The notes below the pieces were generated by a model, which worked only from the letters and a program-made list of their open reading frames with translations, made no database searches and was not told the origin of the DNA. Shown here piece after piece: positions 1 to 12,560 of a stretch of 64,000 nt of DNA. Position numbers and translations under genes: made by a program. The stretch covers positions 2,105,302 to 2,169,301 of the forward strand of contig NW_003101675.1 of the NCBI RefSeq assembly GCF_000003855.2, in the 5' to 3' direction. Every line of letters begins with the position of its first letter. Positions within the stretch are counted from its first letter, which is position 1. This stretch comes from Blastomyces gilchristii SLH14081. Taxonomy: Eukaryota > Ascomycota > Eurotiomycetes > Onygenales > Ajellomycetaceae.

Positions 1-777
1 TGTGCTATTATATCGGTTTTGACGGAGGCCAAATGCTTGGGATAGGAGGATAGTCGTCAGGGCCTTTGGAGAACGCGGAGGGCCAAATTGGCATCGAAGA
101 CAGGCCGCCGCATTTTGCGACGACGTCTTAAACATCCGTAATGATGGGACCACAGGACGAACGGCCCTGTGTTTCCGTTCAGGGCATAATTTAAAAAAAT
201 AAAAGTTGGGATCTCTCCTCTGACGGATGCCAAACTTTTTCGGGAAGGAAGGAAAGTTCCCACGTGATTAGCCGCACTTAGTGCCATACTACTCCGTAAC
301 GTTGGAAGATTTACTGGGATCCATGGAGCCAAATTGGAGGCCGAAAACCACTGTCGTGAACCAGAGCATTATTGAATTAAATTAAATATATAGTATAGAC
401 ATCACGAGGATGATTAATCGTAACATATAAAAGTGTTTCTCTCGCTGATAAATTTCTGCATGGTTGACCAGGTGACCATGAAAGCACAAGGATTGTAAAA
501 ATGTACGCGTTGAATCAAGCAGGACGAGTTACATCAAGATATGTCGATCACCATAATGTTACAGTAATGCTGATAAGCGATCTGCTATCAATCTCAGATA
601 GGTACCAAGGACGTGCTGTATAGGAGGACGGTCTTACCTTAATCGTATATTATATATTTATATAGAACGTTATAAAGAGCCAGTTCGGCACCCGACTAAA
701 TTTCTGCTCCACTAATCGTGCACAGTATATATTCCTGCCGTAAAAGTCGCGATATTCCGGGGATACTGGGCCGCGAA
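1..777. other. Intergenic, no gene seen
   Basis: I see no convincing coding region here. A 91-codon open frame on the minus strand (57-332) lacks any recognisable motif or splice continuation. Downstream, 360-680 is AT-rich and probably holds the terminator side of the minus-strand gene that ends at 778. Confidence 0.5.
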
Positions 778-1990
778 TCACTGGGGCGTAGAAATTTCCC
801 AGCTCCTCAGGTCTTCACGAAGGTCAAACTCAGAGACTTCCCTGGCTTTCCCTTTCCTTGGGCGCATCTCGTATCCGGAAAGTTCGAGATTCTCTTTACT
901 CTTGCTAAGGCCTCTTCGATGGCCTCCGAAGGATGATTTGGACCTCCTATCAACCGTACCGTCCCGAATTGTCTGCCGGGAGTGGGCATCACTAAACGAC
1001 GTGATGTCTTCATTATCATCGTCTAGTCTTAAACTAGGGGCACCTGATTCCCAGCCGTCACCTCCCGCGAAGATGTCTTCGATCAAACGGTCAGGGGGGA
1101 GTTCGCCAGCTCGACACGCCCAGGAGGCAGCTAGCGTACGGCGGTACATGTCCTGCAAATCGCCAGCCTCGCGACTTCGGCTATTAATAGAGGGAATAGA
1201 GGATGAATTTTGCAGGTCGCCCTGCTCCGCGGATATAAAACCGCCAATCCCACCGAATACCATGGCAGTTTTGAGAGGGGGCCTACAAACAGTCAGTACG
1301 GTGATGCATTCAGATACCTTCTTCAAAACTAAAGATAGATACTTACGTGACAAAGTTGGTTTCGCCTTCGACCTGACGCATCACAATCCCGACCTTTAGG
1401 GTACCATTGATTTTGCTGTCCTGCATCAAGTACCGCCTAGTGACTCCTTCGCCGTCCTCATTCTTCTCAACATACTCGGCCAGGTTAAGTCGCACGTTGC
1501 CTAGCAGCTGCCTATCCCCGCGGCTTCCAGTGCTAAACTCTTGGATTATCTCGAAACAGATTTCACATTCGTGGAGCATCTGATTCCGATCCACAGTAAG
1601 TCTGATGGGTAGAACCTTTCTGTAGTCCCACGAAGCTCGGTGGTCCTGGATGACAGCTTTATCCGTCTGCCCACGATGCTCAGCTGAAGTAGATGACGGG
1701 AGGTGCCATTTTGTGTAAGATGACCCAACGACAAGCGGGATGTTATTCAAGTCAATTATCTAGATAAATCAGTTTGGATGGCCCGCCTACAACAGGCTCA
1801 GATGTTAAAGCTTGTAGAACATACCCGCAATGTAAATTCGAACTTGGGCTAAGTTGATGGTAAAATATAGGTGAGCCTGTGTTCTGCAATCCAAGGGGAG
1901 GGGAGACATGATTACCCGCCTGTTTTTTGGGACTGTGAAAGTGCTTGTTAGCGTTTTGGCCGAGTACACCATGTATTCCCAGGGCTTCAT
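778..1990 (-). CDS. NT-C2 (EEIG1/EHBP1-type) domain protein, four exons
   Basis: A spliced minus-strand gene of about 338 residues. Exons as read: 1990-1916, 1848-1825, 1759-1347 and 1282-778, with introns of 67, 65 and 64 nt whose donors are GTAATC, GTATGT and GTAAGT; all phases join cleanly. Exons 1-3 give VPKNRR, then PKFEFTLR, then IIDLNNIPLVVGSSYTKWHL and TSAEHRG, which is the opening of the fungal NT-C2 domain (Pfam PF10358). The domain continues through a CEICFEI strand, NVRLNLAEYVE and a TRRYLMQDSKINGTLKV segment. The last exon holds a low-complexity, charged tail rich in Ser, Arg and Asp with no known domain. In animals the NT-C2 family links membranes to actin or endocytic machinery; the fungal members are mostly uncharacterised. 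The start at 1990 is the first in-frame ATG but gives a longer N-terminus than many relatives have, so a start at the Met seven codons in (about 1972) is possible. Fold assignment is firm; function is inferred. Confidence 0.85.
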
Positions 1991-2440
1991 CCTGGCTGGT
2001 AGCTGTGCAGGACAAGAGGGAATTGAAACAGCTCACCAAAGGCCTGCATTGTGGAGCAGAAGGGGATGTGTGCAGCCTGTCCAATTTGGGCATGTGTCCT
2101 TTCACATAGCAGATTTGTCAGGTGCTTGCTTCCCTATATTTCCATGTAGATGTTTGTCTATATGCACCACTTCATATTGGACAAAAATTAACAATAATGA
2201 ATGCTTTCTTTTGATCTGGCTTTACCAAGATTGGATGAATAGGATTTTGCCCTGATGATGCTCTTATCAAGCTCGCCGCTTAGTGTGTTAGAGTTATCAT
2301 CACGTGCTTATTTAGTTGTCTGTGCTGGCTTTTCAACACTTGAGTTACAGTATAAGACAACCAACCACACTGAAGTTACTTACTAGGGCCCCCGAGAGTT
2401 GAACTGGACAAATTCATCGCCAGCAGCACACCTCGCAATA
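1991..2440. promoter_or_regulatory. Shared divergent promoter region
   Basis: This 450 bp gap separates the minus-strand NT-C2 gene from the plus-strand gene at 2441, so both promoters must lie here if both genes are real. I see no clear TATA box. A TACTAG directly before 2388 could be a 3' splice site in the leader of the plus-strand gene. Confidence 0.4.
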
Positions 2441-2860
2441 ATGGGCCGGCTACCACCATCACCGCCTTCAGAGCCCCAATCGCCTGGAGGGCAGTTACAT
2501 TCGGCAGAACCTGTTCCTCTTGATTCGGCAATACGCACGACCCCAATTCACCATCTTTTACCCGACATTCGTGTCCCTTCTGACCCTCTCCCTGCGCATC
2601 GTTACCACCCAATCACCTGCACTCCGCTTGACGCTGTCGAAATTCGCGCGCAGTTGCAGTCATTGCGAAAGGAGTATCCGACTTCCGTAGCTGCTGTCAA
2701 GGGCCAGGAAGAAATGGCGAAAGAGGTGAAAAGGCGGATGAAGGAGGCAGAGGAGAAGAGAGAGAATTTACAGAGGCTTATGAAGAGGAAGACAGAAGAG
2801 AGGGACACGGAGCGGAGAGTGTTTGAGAAGATCAAGAAGGAAAGAGAGCGCAAAACTTAA
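2441..2860 (+). CDS. Small hypothetical coiled-coil protein
   Basis: A 139-codon frame starting at the ATG in AATAATGGGCC, the first ATG in this frame; the frame is open a further 42 nt upstream without an ATG. The N-terminal half is Pro/Ser-rich (MGRLPPSPPSEPQSPGG). A segment HHLLPDIRVPSDPLPAHRYHP is followed by a predicted helix starting near residue 60 (LDAVEIRAQLQSLRKEYP). The last ~50 residues form a strongly basic/acidic heptad-like coil ending in KKERERKT. The composition and the TAA stop followed by AT-richer DNA make this look like a real gene. I do not recognise the family, and no catalytic motif is visible. It is divergent from the NT-C2 gene, 450 bp away. Confidence 0.6.
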   Translation: MGRLPPSPPSEPQSPGGQLHSAEPVPLDSAIRTTPIHHLLPDIRVPSDPLPAHRYHPITCTPLDAVEIRAQLQSLRKEYPTSVAAVKGQEEMAKEVKRRMKEAEEKRENLQRLMKRKTEERDTERRVFEKIKKERERKT

Positions 2861-3736
2861 CTGGTCTTTTTGACTTCAATTGTCGGAGAATGGATGGACA
2901 AGATCGAGCCTCACTATACCGAAGGGGGGATGCGCCAGTTACAATTCCGGTATAGGTGATACCCAGGAGATGTTGCATCTTCGCGCCTCCGAGTGGTGAA
3001 TATTTTATCCAACGGCGCTCGCGAAGTACATCAAACTGATGGTTGTATCGAGTTACATGCATCAGTATACCCGGAACCCGACATCGTTTGACGGCGCACG
3101 GATACAACTCTCAGCCCATCTCTCAATCTACAAAATTGGCCTATAAGAGAGATTTCAATACACGCTTACGCGCTTCTTCATGGGCTAGTTGAAAAAGTTT
3201 CAGTCCGTAAATCGGATCGAACATTCATAGGTTTTTGCAAAAAGTCAAAATAACAAAAAAAAAGGTTGCTTTCGGAGGGATGGAGTAATGCAACAATCGA
3301 GCAAGGTGGGAAATAACGATCAATGGGGCAGATGGTGCAGGCGAATTGTTACATTGACAAACCAGCCTTACGGGATTGGGGATAAATTTCCTGTCGGAAT
3401 TAAGACCCGTCAAGTCACATATTCAATTCCTTAAATATTTTGCGCGAGTGTCTAAACTATATTAAACGTGTATTTCGCTAGGCACAAGCTGCTCGTGGGT
3501 ATCATCATCTAACAGTAGTAGCAGCAGATATATGCGATATCAAACTGGCCTTCGCACAACCTCCTCATCCCGGACCTATGCAAAGTGTTCAAGCCATCCC
3601 GAATTTTCTGATCATTCTGGACCGGCAATGGGGATTTTACGAGCACATAGACGCTTGATATTCGGCCTTTATGATTTCTCGCACGGTTCCGTGAACCCCG
3701 TTTCTCGTCACTTGTCGATTCTATTCAATGATAGGC
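2861..3736. other. Intergenic, no gene seen
   Basis: The open frames here (for example 2832-3107 and 3225-3413 on the minus strand) have no family resemblance and no splice logic. The stretch separates the 3' ends of a plus-strand and a minus-strand gene, so both terminators should lie in it. Confidence 0.5.
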
Positions 3737-4225
3737 TTAAAGCCCAAGTGATTTGAACAAAGCATCGACAGTATCAAGCAGCTATTTCGATGAGTCAGCG
3801 ATAAGGACCCCGGGTATATATGTTCATATGTGTGGGTGGGCTGGGAAGGGATAGGGCGATGATGCACCTACTTTGCTAGCTTTCTTGATCAAATTCTTGG
3901 TCGGATTAACGAAATCAGGAGCCAAAAGCTTGCTTCCATCGTCTAGGAGGCCGCTGACTTTCTTCAAGAGCGCAGGAGTGGTTGCGGGTCCAGCTGTCAT
4001 GAGAAGGTTCTTTGTAACCTTTGTTGATTTACCGTCTAGCAAATCGTCGACATGGCGGATCGCGGATTGAACTTGTCTGGGAAACTCGCCAGTTAGAATT
4101 TCGCCGATGCCCCGAAGTTTTTCGCTGATGTCGCCTAGCTGCGGGTCTGGGGTAGGGGCAGGTTCGGGGTTGGCAAGAGCGAAAACGGTGAAAAGGAGGA
4201 GGGAGATGAGAATGAAGAAACGTAT
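3737..4225 (-). CDS. Small secreted helical protein, apparent start codon ATA
   Basis: A two-exon minus-strand gene: 4225-3872 and 3781-3737, with a 90 nt intron (donor GTAGGT, acceptor AATAG). The predicted 132 residues begin RFFILISLLLFTVFALA, a classic signal peptide, followed by NPEPAPTPDPQ, a likely cleavage and Pro-rich linker. The mature part is amphipathic helix (SEKLRGIGEILTGEFPRQV, KNLLMTAGPATTPALLKKVS) and ends in the spliced tail LLDTVDALFKSLGL. There are no cysteines. The codon expected to be the initiator, just before CGT TTC TTC, is ATA (4225-4223). The frame stays open far upstream without an ATG, and the leader before it (CAAACC/CAAACG-like) looks like a fungal 5' UTR. The gene may thus have lost its start by a single G-to-A change, use a non-ATG start, or gain an ATG from an unseen upstream exon. 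It lies downstream of an 8 kb gene desert. The family is not recognised. Confidence 0.6.
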
Positions 4226-5602
4226 ATTGTCTTCCTTATTGCGTTTCGAGTTTATATTTGGTTTGCTTTGGTTTGCGAGGCTAGGTAGCTTCTTTGGGCC
4301 TGGAGCTTGGGCTTGGATTGATTTCCTAAGTGGCTGGAAAGGAACTTGCTCAATGGAACTTGAGCCGCTCTCTTATAACTTCATACCAAATGGTAGTTCA
4401 TTGACTACTAAGGAGAGAGATGGAGGCGTGAGAAAGATGTAAATGCTCCGAGCGGACTTACCCAAGGCTTTTACAGCTATTCGGATAATGCCTAGGAGTC
4501 GGTCTCTGAAAAACCAACACAAAATCGTTGAGCAGCTTCATGTGAAGATATCCGAACGGGAAGAACCGCCCGCAGTCTATCTCGGCAGGACAATGCTCAT
4601 TTCTACGCTGACTTGAATTCCTGTGGACCTCATCCCAGCTCCCCTAAGAAAGCTACTGGTGCCCTGGCCCCTGGCCGATGACCCATGATTGATATAACCT
4701 CTTGAACTATCGCAACTCCAAGCCTGTTCCAAGCAGGAAAGTTGTATGCCCATGGAACTCTAATTCATTCTTCCGACCATCGTAGCCGCGCTCGGCATTT
4801 CCCGTTGTTTCCTGAGCTAGAGACGGAGTCTCATGACTGTCGTCATATCATCGGCAGTCTTAAAAAGCATGCTAACGACGTGGGAACCTGCAATACTAAA
4901 TCATCTCGGCATCGATACATATTTCATATGAACTCCACCAGTTACCTTGATATGGGCCGGCCGCTGCGGGGATATATATTTGATGATATTAGTCAGGCGG
5001 AATGAAAATCTTGGACGATGGGGAACAAGCTTCCGGCGATCATTATTGGGCGCGCAATCCACTCAGTTTTGGGCAACTTCCAAAATAAGAAAAAGCAAAT
5101 ATGCGGGGAGTGGTCGTGGAGTGGGAACATAAATATCCCAGGAACTGGAAAGTTGACTCGCCAAAAAGCCACGTTTTAAGGGTGACATCAATAATGAAAA
5201 GTAGCATATATTTTCTCAATCTGTGCAATATTTATAAACGTCATAGCTCATACGCGTTTCAGACACCCCATATTCTCACAATATAAAATCTCCCAATTCG
5301 AAAAGACACCTCAATTTCCCAATTAACCCTATGGTTGACCACAGACGGAGCTTTTAAAGTCCACGCTCTCCCAGGACCTGAGATGGGGCGTGGATATCGG
5401 CTGGGGGGTTATGATCGACGACACTGATCAACTTGCGGAGAGGAAGTGCTCGCACTAGCACAGCAAAGGCCCTATTGGCTTGTTTTTGGGGTCTTGAGTC
5501 AAGTTGAATGAACAGCAATGATAAGAGACTCCAACATGCTTTATTATGATGAGATTTTGTTGAACTATCACAATTGATTGATTATTGGATGATGTTGGCG
5601 AT

Positions 5603-5605
<3 letters not shown>

Positions 5606-5634
<29 letters not shown>
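5606..5634. repeat. Poly-T run, 29 nt
   Basis: An uninterrupted run of 29 T on the plus strand. It could be the A-tail of an old minus-strand retroposed sequence, but no matching body or target-site duplication is visible. Confidence 0.9.
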
Positions 5635-5636
<2 letters not shown>

Positions 5637-7989
5637 CCCAGGTGGCTACTATATATTTTTGAGAATTGATTCTGGAGATCACTTTTCATGAAGACTGATT
5701 GCTTCGAGTCTATATAGAGTAGTTACGCATGCTCTCACTGAACCAACCAACGAGACAAGACATGACGTTGGTTAAGCCTCTTCCCCCGTGCGGGCGGGTT
5801 TTGTTGGTGTTCCCAAGCCGGGGAAGTACAGCGTAGATTAGTAGGCGAACGGACGCTTAGCACATGGTGACAAAGAAGAGCGGTGGTGGTCCCCATATTC
5901 GATCGATTGAGATCGAAATTTCTGGTGTTGATGATGCTGCTACTGGTGGTATGCACGTGTTCGATTGTAAGAGAAATACAGCTGATATGTCCGCTATTGC
6001 CTGCAGGTAAGATAGTGATAGGTTGTGCAGGAGGATTAGGACACTATCTATCTGAAATCTCCGGTTGAGAGAGCTGGGAGGGATATGGCTGAGATAAATA
6101 GAACATTATATGGACATTAGGTAACTACTTCAAAAGGAACTTCATCCATCCATTCTTCCCGATTCAACCATGGGTACAGAGTACATGGCCCATGGATTTC
6201 TCCTTCTCCTCGCCCTGATCGGTCTCTCTTTGTACATGAGTTCTGGTTTCCAATTTGCATATTTATTTCCCTTGCTTTGTTCACCACACCACGGCAAAAT
6301 CCATCGAACAAACACTATGGAGCTTGTGAACATTCCACCAGACAATGCAAACACGTCCGCCACCTTCCTCGACATAACTAGAGGAATAGCTTCAAGGCTG
6401 ACACCATGTATGTACATACATCCGTGTCGCACAATCTTCAGGGCCACTTCAACAACTGCTTCCGCCTATGCATCGGAACCAACACTGCGGCAACTACTCC
6501 GTACTCAGAGCTATCCGTTGTCATTCCTGTGACAAAGGAAAAACGCCTCTATGCTCCCTCCATCAGACAGAGACGCAGGTTAGATATGGCATCGGCAGAA
6601 TAGGCAAATCTTACTTGTCAACCGTGTTTTTGGCTTTATGTTTTCCCCTGCTTGCACCCTCATTTATCGTCCAACGACATACGTTTAACATAGAGTATCT
6701 GAGCCCTCAATCGGCCGAACATGTACTCTGTATTTCGCAGTAGGATGGCCCAGCAGGCGAGGCGCAGAACATCCGGCTGCATGTAGAAAATATGTAGAGT
6801 AGTAGCCAAAGGATGTCGCGTAAATCCGAACGACCATCTTTCTCGCAAGGCTGACTTATTTTAACCCACACTCATCGACATCGGTGTTCCCTTTCCACTT
6901 TGCCTTTGCAGTGGATTACGGCTGAATATCGCATATTTAGAGTGGGAAATGCCGTACCAAACTGGGAATACATTCGACTCTAAAAGGAAATTACCAAATC
7001 ATGGAAAATACGATTAAATCGGCAACTTGAATGGGGATACGTAGCCTTGCCGTGCATAATTTGCAAGAGGACTTGATGGCCTTCGGAATATGAATATCAG
7101 CTGAACACCAAATGCATGGTCGGGATGTGTACCGTTTTTCTCTCCCACGATTGCTAAACCATGATGTTGGCATTTCTGTTCCAGCATTCCATTCTCATAT
7201 GGTATTTGGAGTTGGCCCAAAGCACAACAGACTCGCGTACCAAGCGCAATGGGGTGTGGGGTTAAGGGTACGGTATGCCGCACCTTAACACATCACGGAT
7301 ACGCGAAAGTACCGTCCTGCAAGTAACTTGATCAATCGAGACGATAAATAGTTGATATTTCGTATAAACGCGAAAAGGGAAATCATAAATCCCGAACGAA
7401 TCTTTTGCGACACGCGCTGTTTGGAAGATTCTGCCACCCAATCTGCAACTTGCTTGATATGTATGGTTGAGGGTATGGAAACTTCATCGCGACTTTCTGA
7501 ATTTCTCTTCTTTTCTTTTTCTTTTTCTTTTCTTTTTTTTTAAATTTTTATTTTGGCCTGCAGAAACGACAAACCTCACATCTCCATATCAATGATGCGA
7601 ATGCAGGGATCCTGAAACAGAAACATGGGGATATATTTAGTTATCGCGTCGGAGAGCAAACATAGTTCAACATTTTTCCCGCGAAGCCAAGGACCGCGAC
7701 AAATAACTTCAGTCTCCTCGACCTCGCGCTTTGCATACCTATGTCAAGAGACATTTGTCTGTCGGCAATGATGGGATGACGTCGGCATCAAGAAAAATGG
7801 CAACGTTCGGAAACATAAAGAGAAAAGCGTCACGCGCTCTCGTGTGTCTCATAAAAAAGCCCCGAATCTCACGTTCATTTTAATATCATCCCGCAGGTGA
7901 TTTTTTTTCGCCCGGTTGAAGAGAAAGGAAAATCGAACCGTGAAAGTGGTTGAAAAATGGAACAGGTCGCGTCAGAGGTGCAAAAGCAA

Positions 7990-8011
7990 CCCCCCCCCCC
8001 AAAAAAAAAAA
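7990..8011. repeat. Poly-C/poly-A junction
   Basis: Eleven C directly followed by eleven A. This is a simple-sequence tract; a length error in sequencing is possible here. Confidence 0.9.
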
Positions 8012-9474
8012 GTATTTGAAACTACGTAAAGGCGCGTTGTTGCTCGTGGTTACTCGTGCGTCATTTTATTTACGTTACAGCGGATTTCCCGCCTCGCATA
8101 AGTTTTTATTTTTTGTTACGTTGCCCTGCAGATGAGCTGCTTCAGATTTTGTGTTGTTTATTTTTGCTGCCTTAAATGTTTCCATCTTGTTTCAACAGGT
8201 GATAAAAGTTAAAGAAGTTAAAGGCCTTTTTTCACGCCTCCATGCATGAGGATGGCACCTAGGATACGCAGTAAACATGGCGGAGAGTACGGAGTATCAA
8301 GTTCACATCTGTGCCCAAGTAATTCTTAATAATATTTATTGGCACAATAAAACAAATCTTCCTTTTCGAGGGCCTGGCATGACTGAAAACAAGAATAATG
8401 GAGGTCATCTGTTAAGTGGGCAGCAAGCAGTGAGCAGCGAGGTGAAAGGTTTGATAGCTGGCTGCAAGGTGAAGAGGCGGTAAAAGAATAATCCCTCTGA
8501 AAACTGCAAAGTAGCGGTCACTTGTAGACGGCACAAACTTGATGTCATGAGCAAGTCGGGGAAAAAAGGGGAAAAAAAAAAAAGTATGGCTCGTACTCAT
8601 TATTGTGTGGACAATATTGGCGACTCATGCAGTGAACATGTGAATTCAAACGACGAAAGCAGCGATGGCGCCCCTCACCCCGCGCCCACTTCACCGGTGT
8701 GGGAATCAGCTCTCGGCCCGTCGTAACGCAGCGGGAGGCGGTCAAGATAGCCGATTTAGAGATTACCGTCTAGGGCATTTCAGACTGTCCATGAATGTAA
8801 TGATAATGGGCGCCGTTATCTTATCAAATACCAGGCTGTAGATCCCGTTGACGCACAACAACAACTCGCGGATCAAGGTTGTTGCAAAATTATCAAATTA
8901 TCCTCACAAAGCGAAGCAGATCAACCTCTAGTCCAGCCTTGACAAAAGTGGCGGGTTTGGGGTTCATCTTTTCAGCTGGGCTTGGTCGGGCCTCGCTGCA
9001 TGCACAGACAGACAGACATGGTAACTAGGTATGTGCGAGAAAAAGCGCCCGGGCCAGGCTAATAAGGCTGGACTGGGCGGGGCGACGATGAAACAAGAAA
9101 CCCCCGTTGAAACTGCAGGTATAACCATTTGATGACTCACGCAAAATATGCATGCAACTTTTCGAGGTTTGCCTTGTTCTGGTCCATATGGACTCTTGGT
9201 GGAAGCCACCAAGAGGCGCGAGAAAAAAGCTGTCACTGCAGAGGTTTCAAAACGCCCGCTTGCAGAGAAAACCACTGGTTCCTCATCGCGGATGTCCGAG
9301 TATAGTGTAGATCAGAGCTAGTATGGCGTCATTGGGCTCTGGACGGTTTTGCCCCGGACGCGACGATGGCGAAATGTCGCGCGTCTTGAGCTTGGGACTC
9401 TCGGGGTTAAAAATTGATGGTTACAAAATATGCATTGTGGGCCCAGCATACAGACTGTAGAGGCGTGCCGCATC

Positions 9475-9495
9475 TTTTTTTTTTTTTTTTTTTTT
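9475..9495. repeat. Poly-T run, 21 nt
   Basis: An uninterrupted run of 21 T, flanked by ordinary GC sequence. No element body is recognised beside it. Confidence 0.9.
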
Positions 9496-12245
9496 CGAGG
9501 GAGTTGATGCCAGATGGTGAAATATTTAATATTCAGTAGTACTGTTCAGAACAGGTAGTTACATACAATGTGAAATTTTGGAAATATTCATGCATGATAC
9601 CCAAAGAGAAAGTCAAGTAAATCGACCACAGCAAGGACAGTTGTGACATTGATATTGACTGATTGCGTCAGCACAGCCACGCTGCGAGGCGCAGTCGGGA
9701 TTATCGTATTGCCGAGCAGAGTCCACGATATCCAAAAAGAAGGCTGCTGGGGTATCACTTTTGCCTTGTCTAGGTAATAATAATAAGAATAATCATGTTA
9801 CTGGTGTGTCATCTGCCGCCGTCCATTTATCTGACCCGTCAATCTTCTTCCAGTTCCGCACAGAACCGGTTGAAAGCGTCCTTTGCGAGCTGAACTCCGG
9901 AGCTGCTGGTTGTTTGGCCTGTTAACTATAGCTTCCACTACCAGCGCGCGCGTGTTGTGACATCTGGTCGTTTGACTTTCTGGGGGCTCCTGTCAGAATA
10001 GGAACGGCGAATGGTCAGTAGGAGGGGAAAGGCTATTCCTGAATTTGACCAGCGGCTAGGTGGAAATGGCAGAGTTATCTGTTGCGGCGCGGTATTTGCT
10101 GAGCCTCTGTGAAGTAATAATCACTACATCCAACCATACTTTACTGCGTACATTCGCGCTGAATGGAGATCGTCCGGGATCACGGGGCATATCATTCATC
10201 CCCGGCAGCCGTGGATACTAGGTAGGTTCTAACCATCACCTGATGCTGACATAGCGGGAAGTATCACTATAGGTAGGGTGAGTGAGAAGAAACTGCCTCC
10301 AGAAGACAGCAAGTGGTTACTGAAACATCAAAAGTCAAGATCCTGACCGCATTCTCGGGATGGACGCAAAAGCAAAATATGACTGGTACAAAGCATAAAA
10401 CCGTGGCCCAGCATCAAGGAAGGGGGGCTTTCCCTCGCTATATCAACCCTTCATCCTTGCTCCCAAAGCGGCCCGGACGTTACTTAGTTACTACTACCTT
10501 GAAAATGATGAGAAAGCCTGGAATCAAGGTGGAGCCCAGCTCGATCCAATCGGCGATCAGAACAGGGATCTTGTCAATGTAATGGGTTTTGGGGTCCTTG
10601 GGCAGCAGCGAATCTGATCCCCAAACTCCTCCAAGACACAACCCGCCATCAGCTGAACCTGTCCTCGAAAAGGTTTCAATACTGGAACTGTTTGAAAGGC
10701 CATCCGCGGACAAGCTCTAGTGAACCCGCTTCCTCCCCCGCCCAGTATCGTCCCTATCGCCCATTCCATCATGGTCCATGTCCTCTCTGACACTAGCCAT
10801 TTGTTGGCCAAAACATTGTTATCCCCTTACCCTACACGAGCCTGTGGATATGTTTCGAAACTATAACCTTGCGTATCTTTCTTTGCCCTTGTCTGGCCCT
10901 GTTCCAAAGCCCACCACAGGGATTGCGAGATCTGTGGGTTGACACTCGCCAGATGTAGAAGACTTATCTGGGACACCTGGAGGCTAGTAGTGCATGAATT
11001 TAATCCTATTCAATGGATCTATTGACTCCCAACAAACTTTTCTTTCGTTGAACTTCCTCACGGGCTAAAAAAATGCATTGAGGATGTTGCTCGGGCCTCA
11101 TCCCTTGAATACAATCAGTTCAGAAGAGACGGGATAAAGCGAGTCTAGATTACATGATTCTGTCAGATTGTCGAAGATCAAGAATCAAGATATAGGATCC
11201 CGGAATCACATCTTAACTTTTTTTGATGTGGAAGTTTGTAGGCTTCCTCGCGTCGCGCCCCGCTACAGTGGAACATGCAAGTCTTCAGTTGGGTAACTAG
11301 AGGTTAATCTGAGCATGCAAGAAGCTTTCCTGCATTTACTTTCCAACCACTGGAATGGCGGAAATTCTGGTGGTAATTTCACCTGCAGCAAGCTGCGTCC
11401 ACTCCCAGCGATGCCCGCTTGAGTCTCTATCACCTGGGGAAACCCGCGGGGTGTTGCAACTAGTGGTCATTGCGATTATCCACAAAAAAGTTTGGAACCC
11501 TGAGCTCATCAAAGCACCTGCCTACCTATCCGAGCACATATGCCCACCAAAGCGTAGGTGGATGTGCCATCAAGGGGAAAGTTATAATGTCCCGTGAGTG
11601 CGTGCTAGCAGCGACGCAGGAAAGGGTTGTAGACAAACCACTCGCCACAGGGAATTTGTACTATTGCATATTTCCGGAAAGTCTTTAGAGACCTGCATAT
11701 CAACTGAAACCTTTTATGGACATGGAGCTATTTTGAGTCGTCATCAGCAAAAGACCTCTCGTTCTCCTGCTCCCTTTTCGTCGCCTATTCCCTTAAACTG
11801 GCTGGGCCTCAGCGGACGATTGACAAGGTGCCTCCTTGACCCTAGTCCACCTAGTTCCGCCAGGGTATCGGCGTGAGCAATACAGCGTACCGTATCATAC
11901 CTTACAATACAGCCTCCACCCAGCCGGCCAGCCCAAACAAGCCAGCAGGATTCTTACCTTTTGCCCGGCATATCATACATCCAGCCGCCAAGCACTTTAG
12001 GGCAAGATGTATTTGATATCTTTCACTGCCAATGCATCCTGAACCCTTTTGCATGCGACCATCTGCGACCATCTGCAAGACTGCAACCAGCCCACTTGCC
12101 GAGCAAAATTTGAGCAAGAAAAGGATATCTGGATAAAAAATTATTCAAAATGGGGGAAAGCAAAAAAGTGCCTTGCTTCATGTGTGGACGCGAAGAGCCC
12201 TCGGAGTCAGCGCGCCATGATTTTGAACGGGCCTGCGCTGATATA

Positions 12246-12560
12246 ACCTCGCTTCGCCCCCGCCTTCCCTCTCCTTCGGAACATCCCCATCTCCTCTTCT
12301 GGCTATTATCGCCATCTCTCCTCCGCCGCCATTTCTAATACTCATCTTTTTCTTCTTCTTCTTCTTCTTCTTCTTCTTCTTCTTCTTCTTCTTCTTCTTC
12401 TTCTTCTCTTTTTGTTTCTTCCATTCATCTTCTTTTCCCTTCGCACTCCATCACCATTTTCCCACCGCCTCCCCTGCGCCCTCTAAAACCCTCCTCCCGC
12501 CACCCTCAATTTATACTTATGCTCTTCATCCCTCCATTCTCCTCTCCCTCCCTTGGCGCA
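12246..12560 (+). promoter_or_regulatory. Pyrimidine-rich promoter/leader
   Basis: About 300 nt of CT-rich plus-strand sequence containing the (CTT)n tract. CT-rich tracts just upstream of or within the 5' leader are common at well-expressed filamentous fungal genes. Its position 170-490 nt before the ATG at 12,733 suggests it belongs to that gene. This is inference from composition and place. Confidence 0.5.
12350..12407 (+). repeat. (CTT)n microsatellite
   Basis: About 19 near-perfect CTT units inside the pyrimidine-rich leader. The tract is likely to vary in length between strains. Confidence 0.95.

Larger units (their letters stand above)
4226..12245. other. Long gene-poor stretch, about 8 kb
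   Basis: I find no gene with both coding character and splice logic here. The open frames are short, overlap on both strands and have no recognisable motif. GC content is normal and CpG is present, so this is not part of the mutated repeat block. The stretch contains homopolymer runs at 5606-5634, 7990-8011 and 9475-9495. It may be a long regulatory region for the gene at 12,733, may carry noncoding transcripts, or may hold fast-evolving spliced genes that I cannot recognise. Confidence 0.5.

Noticed and set aside
778..1353. A separate 191-codon protein starting at 1353
   Set aside because: Its first ~24 codons are intron 3 of the NT-C2 gene; the splice pair 1346/1283 joins the rest in phase to the upstream exon.
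6142..6532. Overlapping frames on both strands, one with a hydrophobic N-terminus
   Set aside because: No homology recognised, frames on both strands are equally open, and no intron or promoter context supports either.
12150..12338. Short frame with CFMCGREE, which looks like half a zinc finger
   Set aside because: Only one CxxC pair, no partner ligands and no domain continuation; at most an upstream frame in a long leader.
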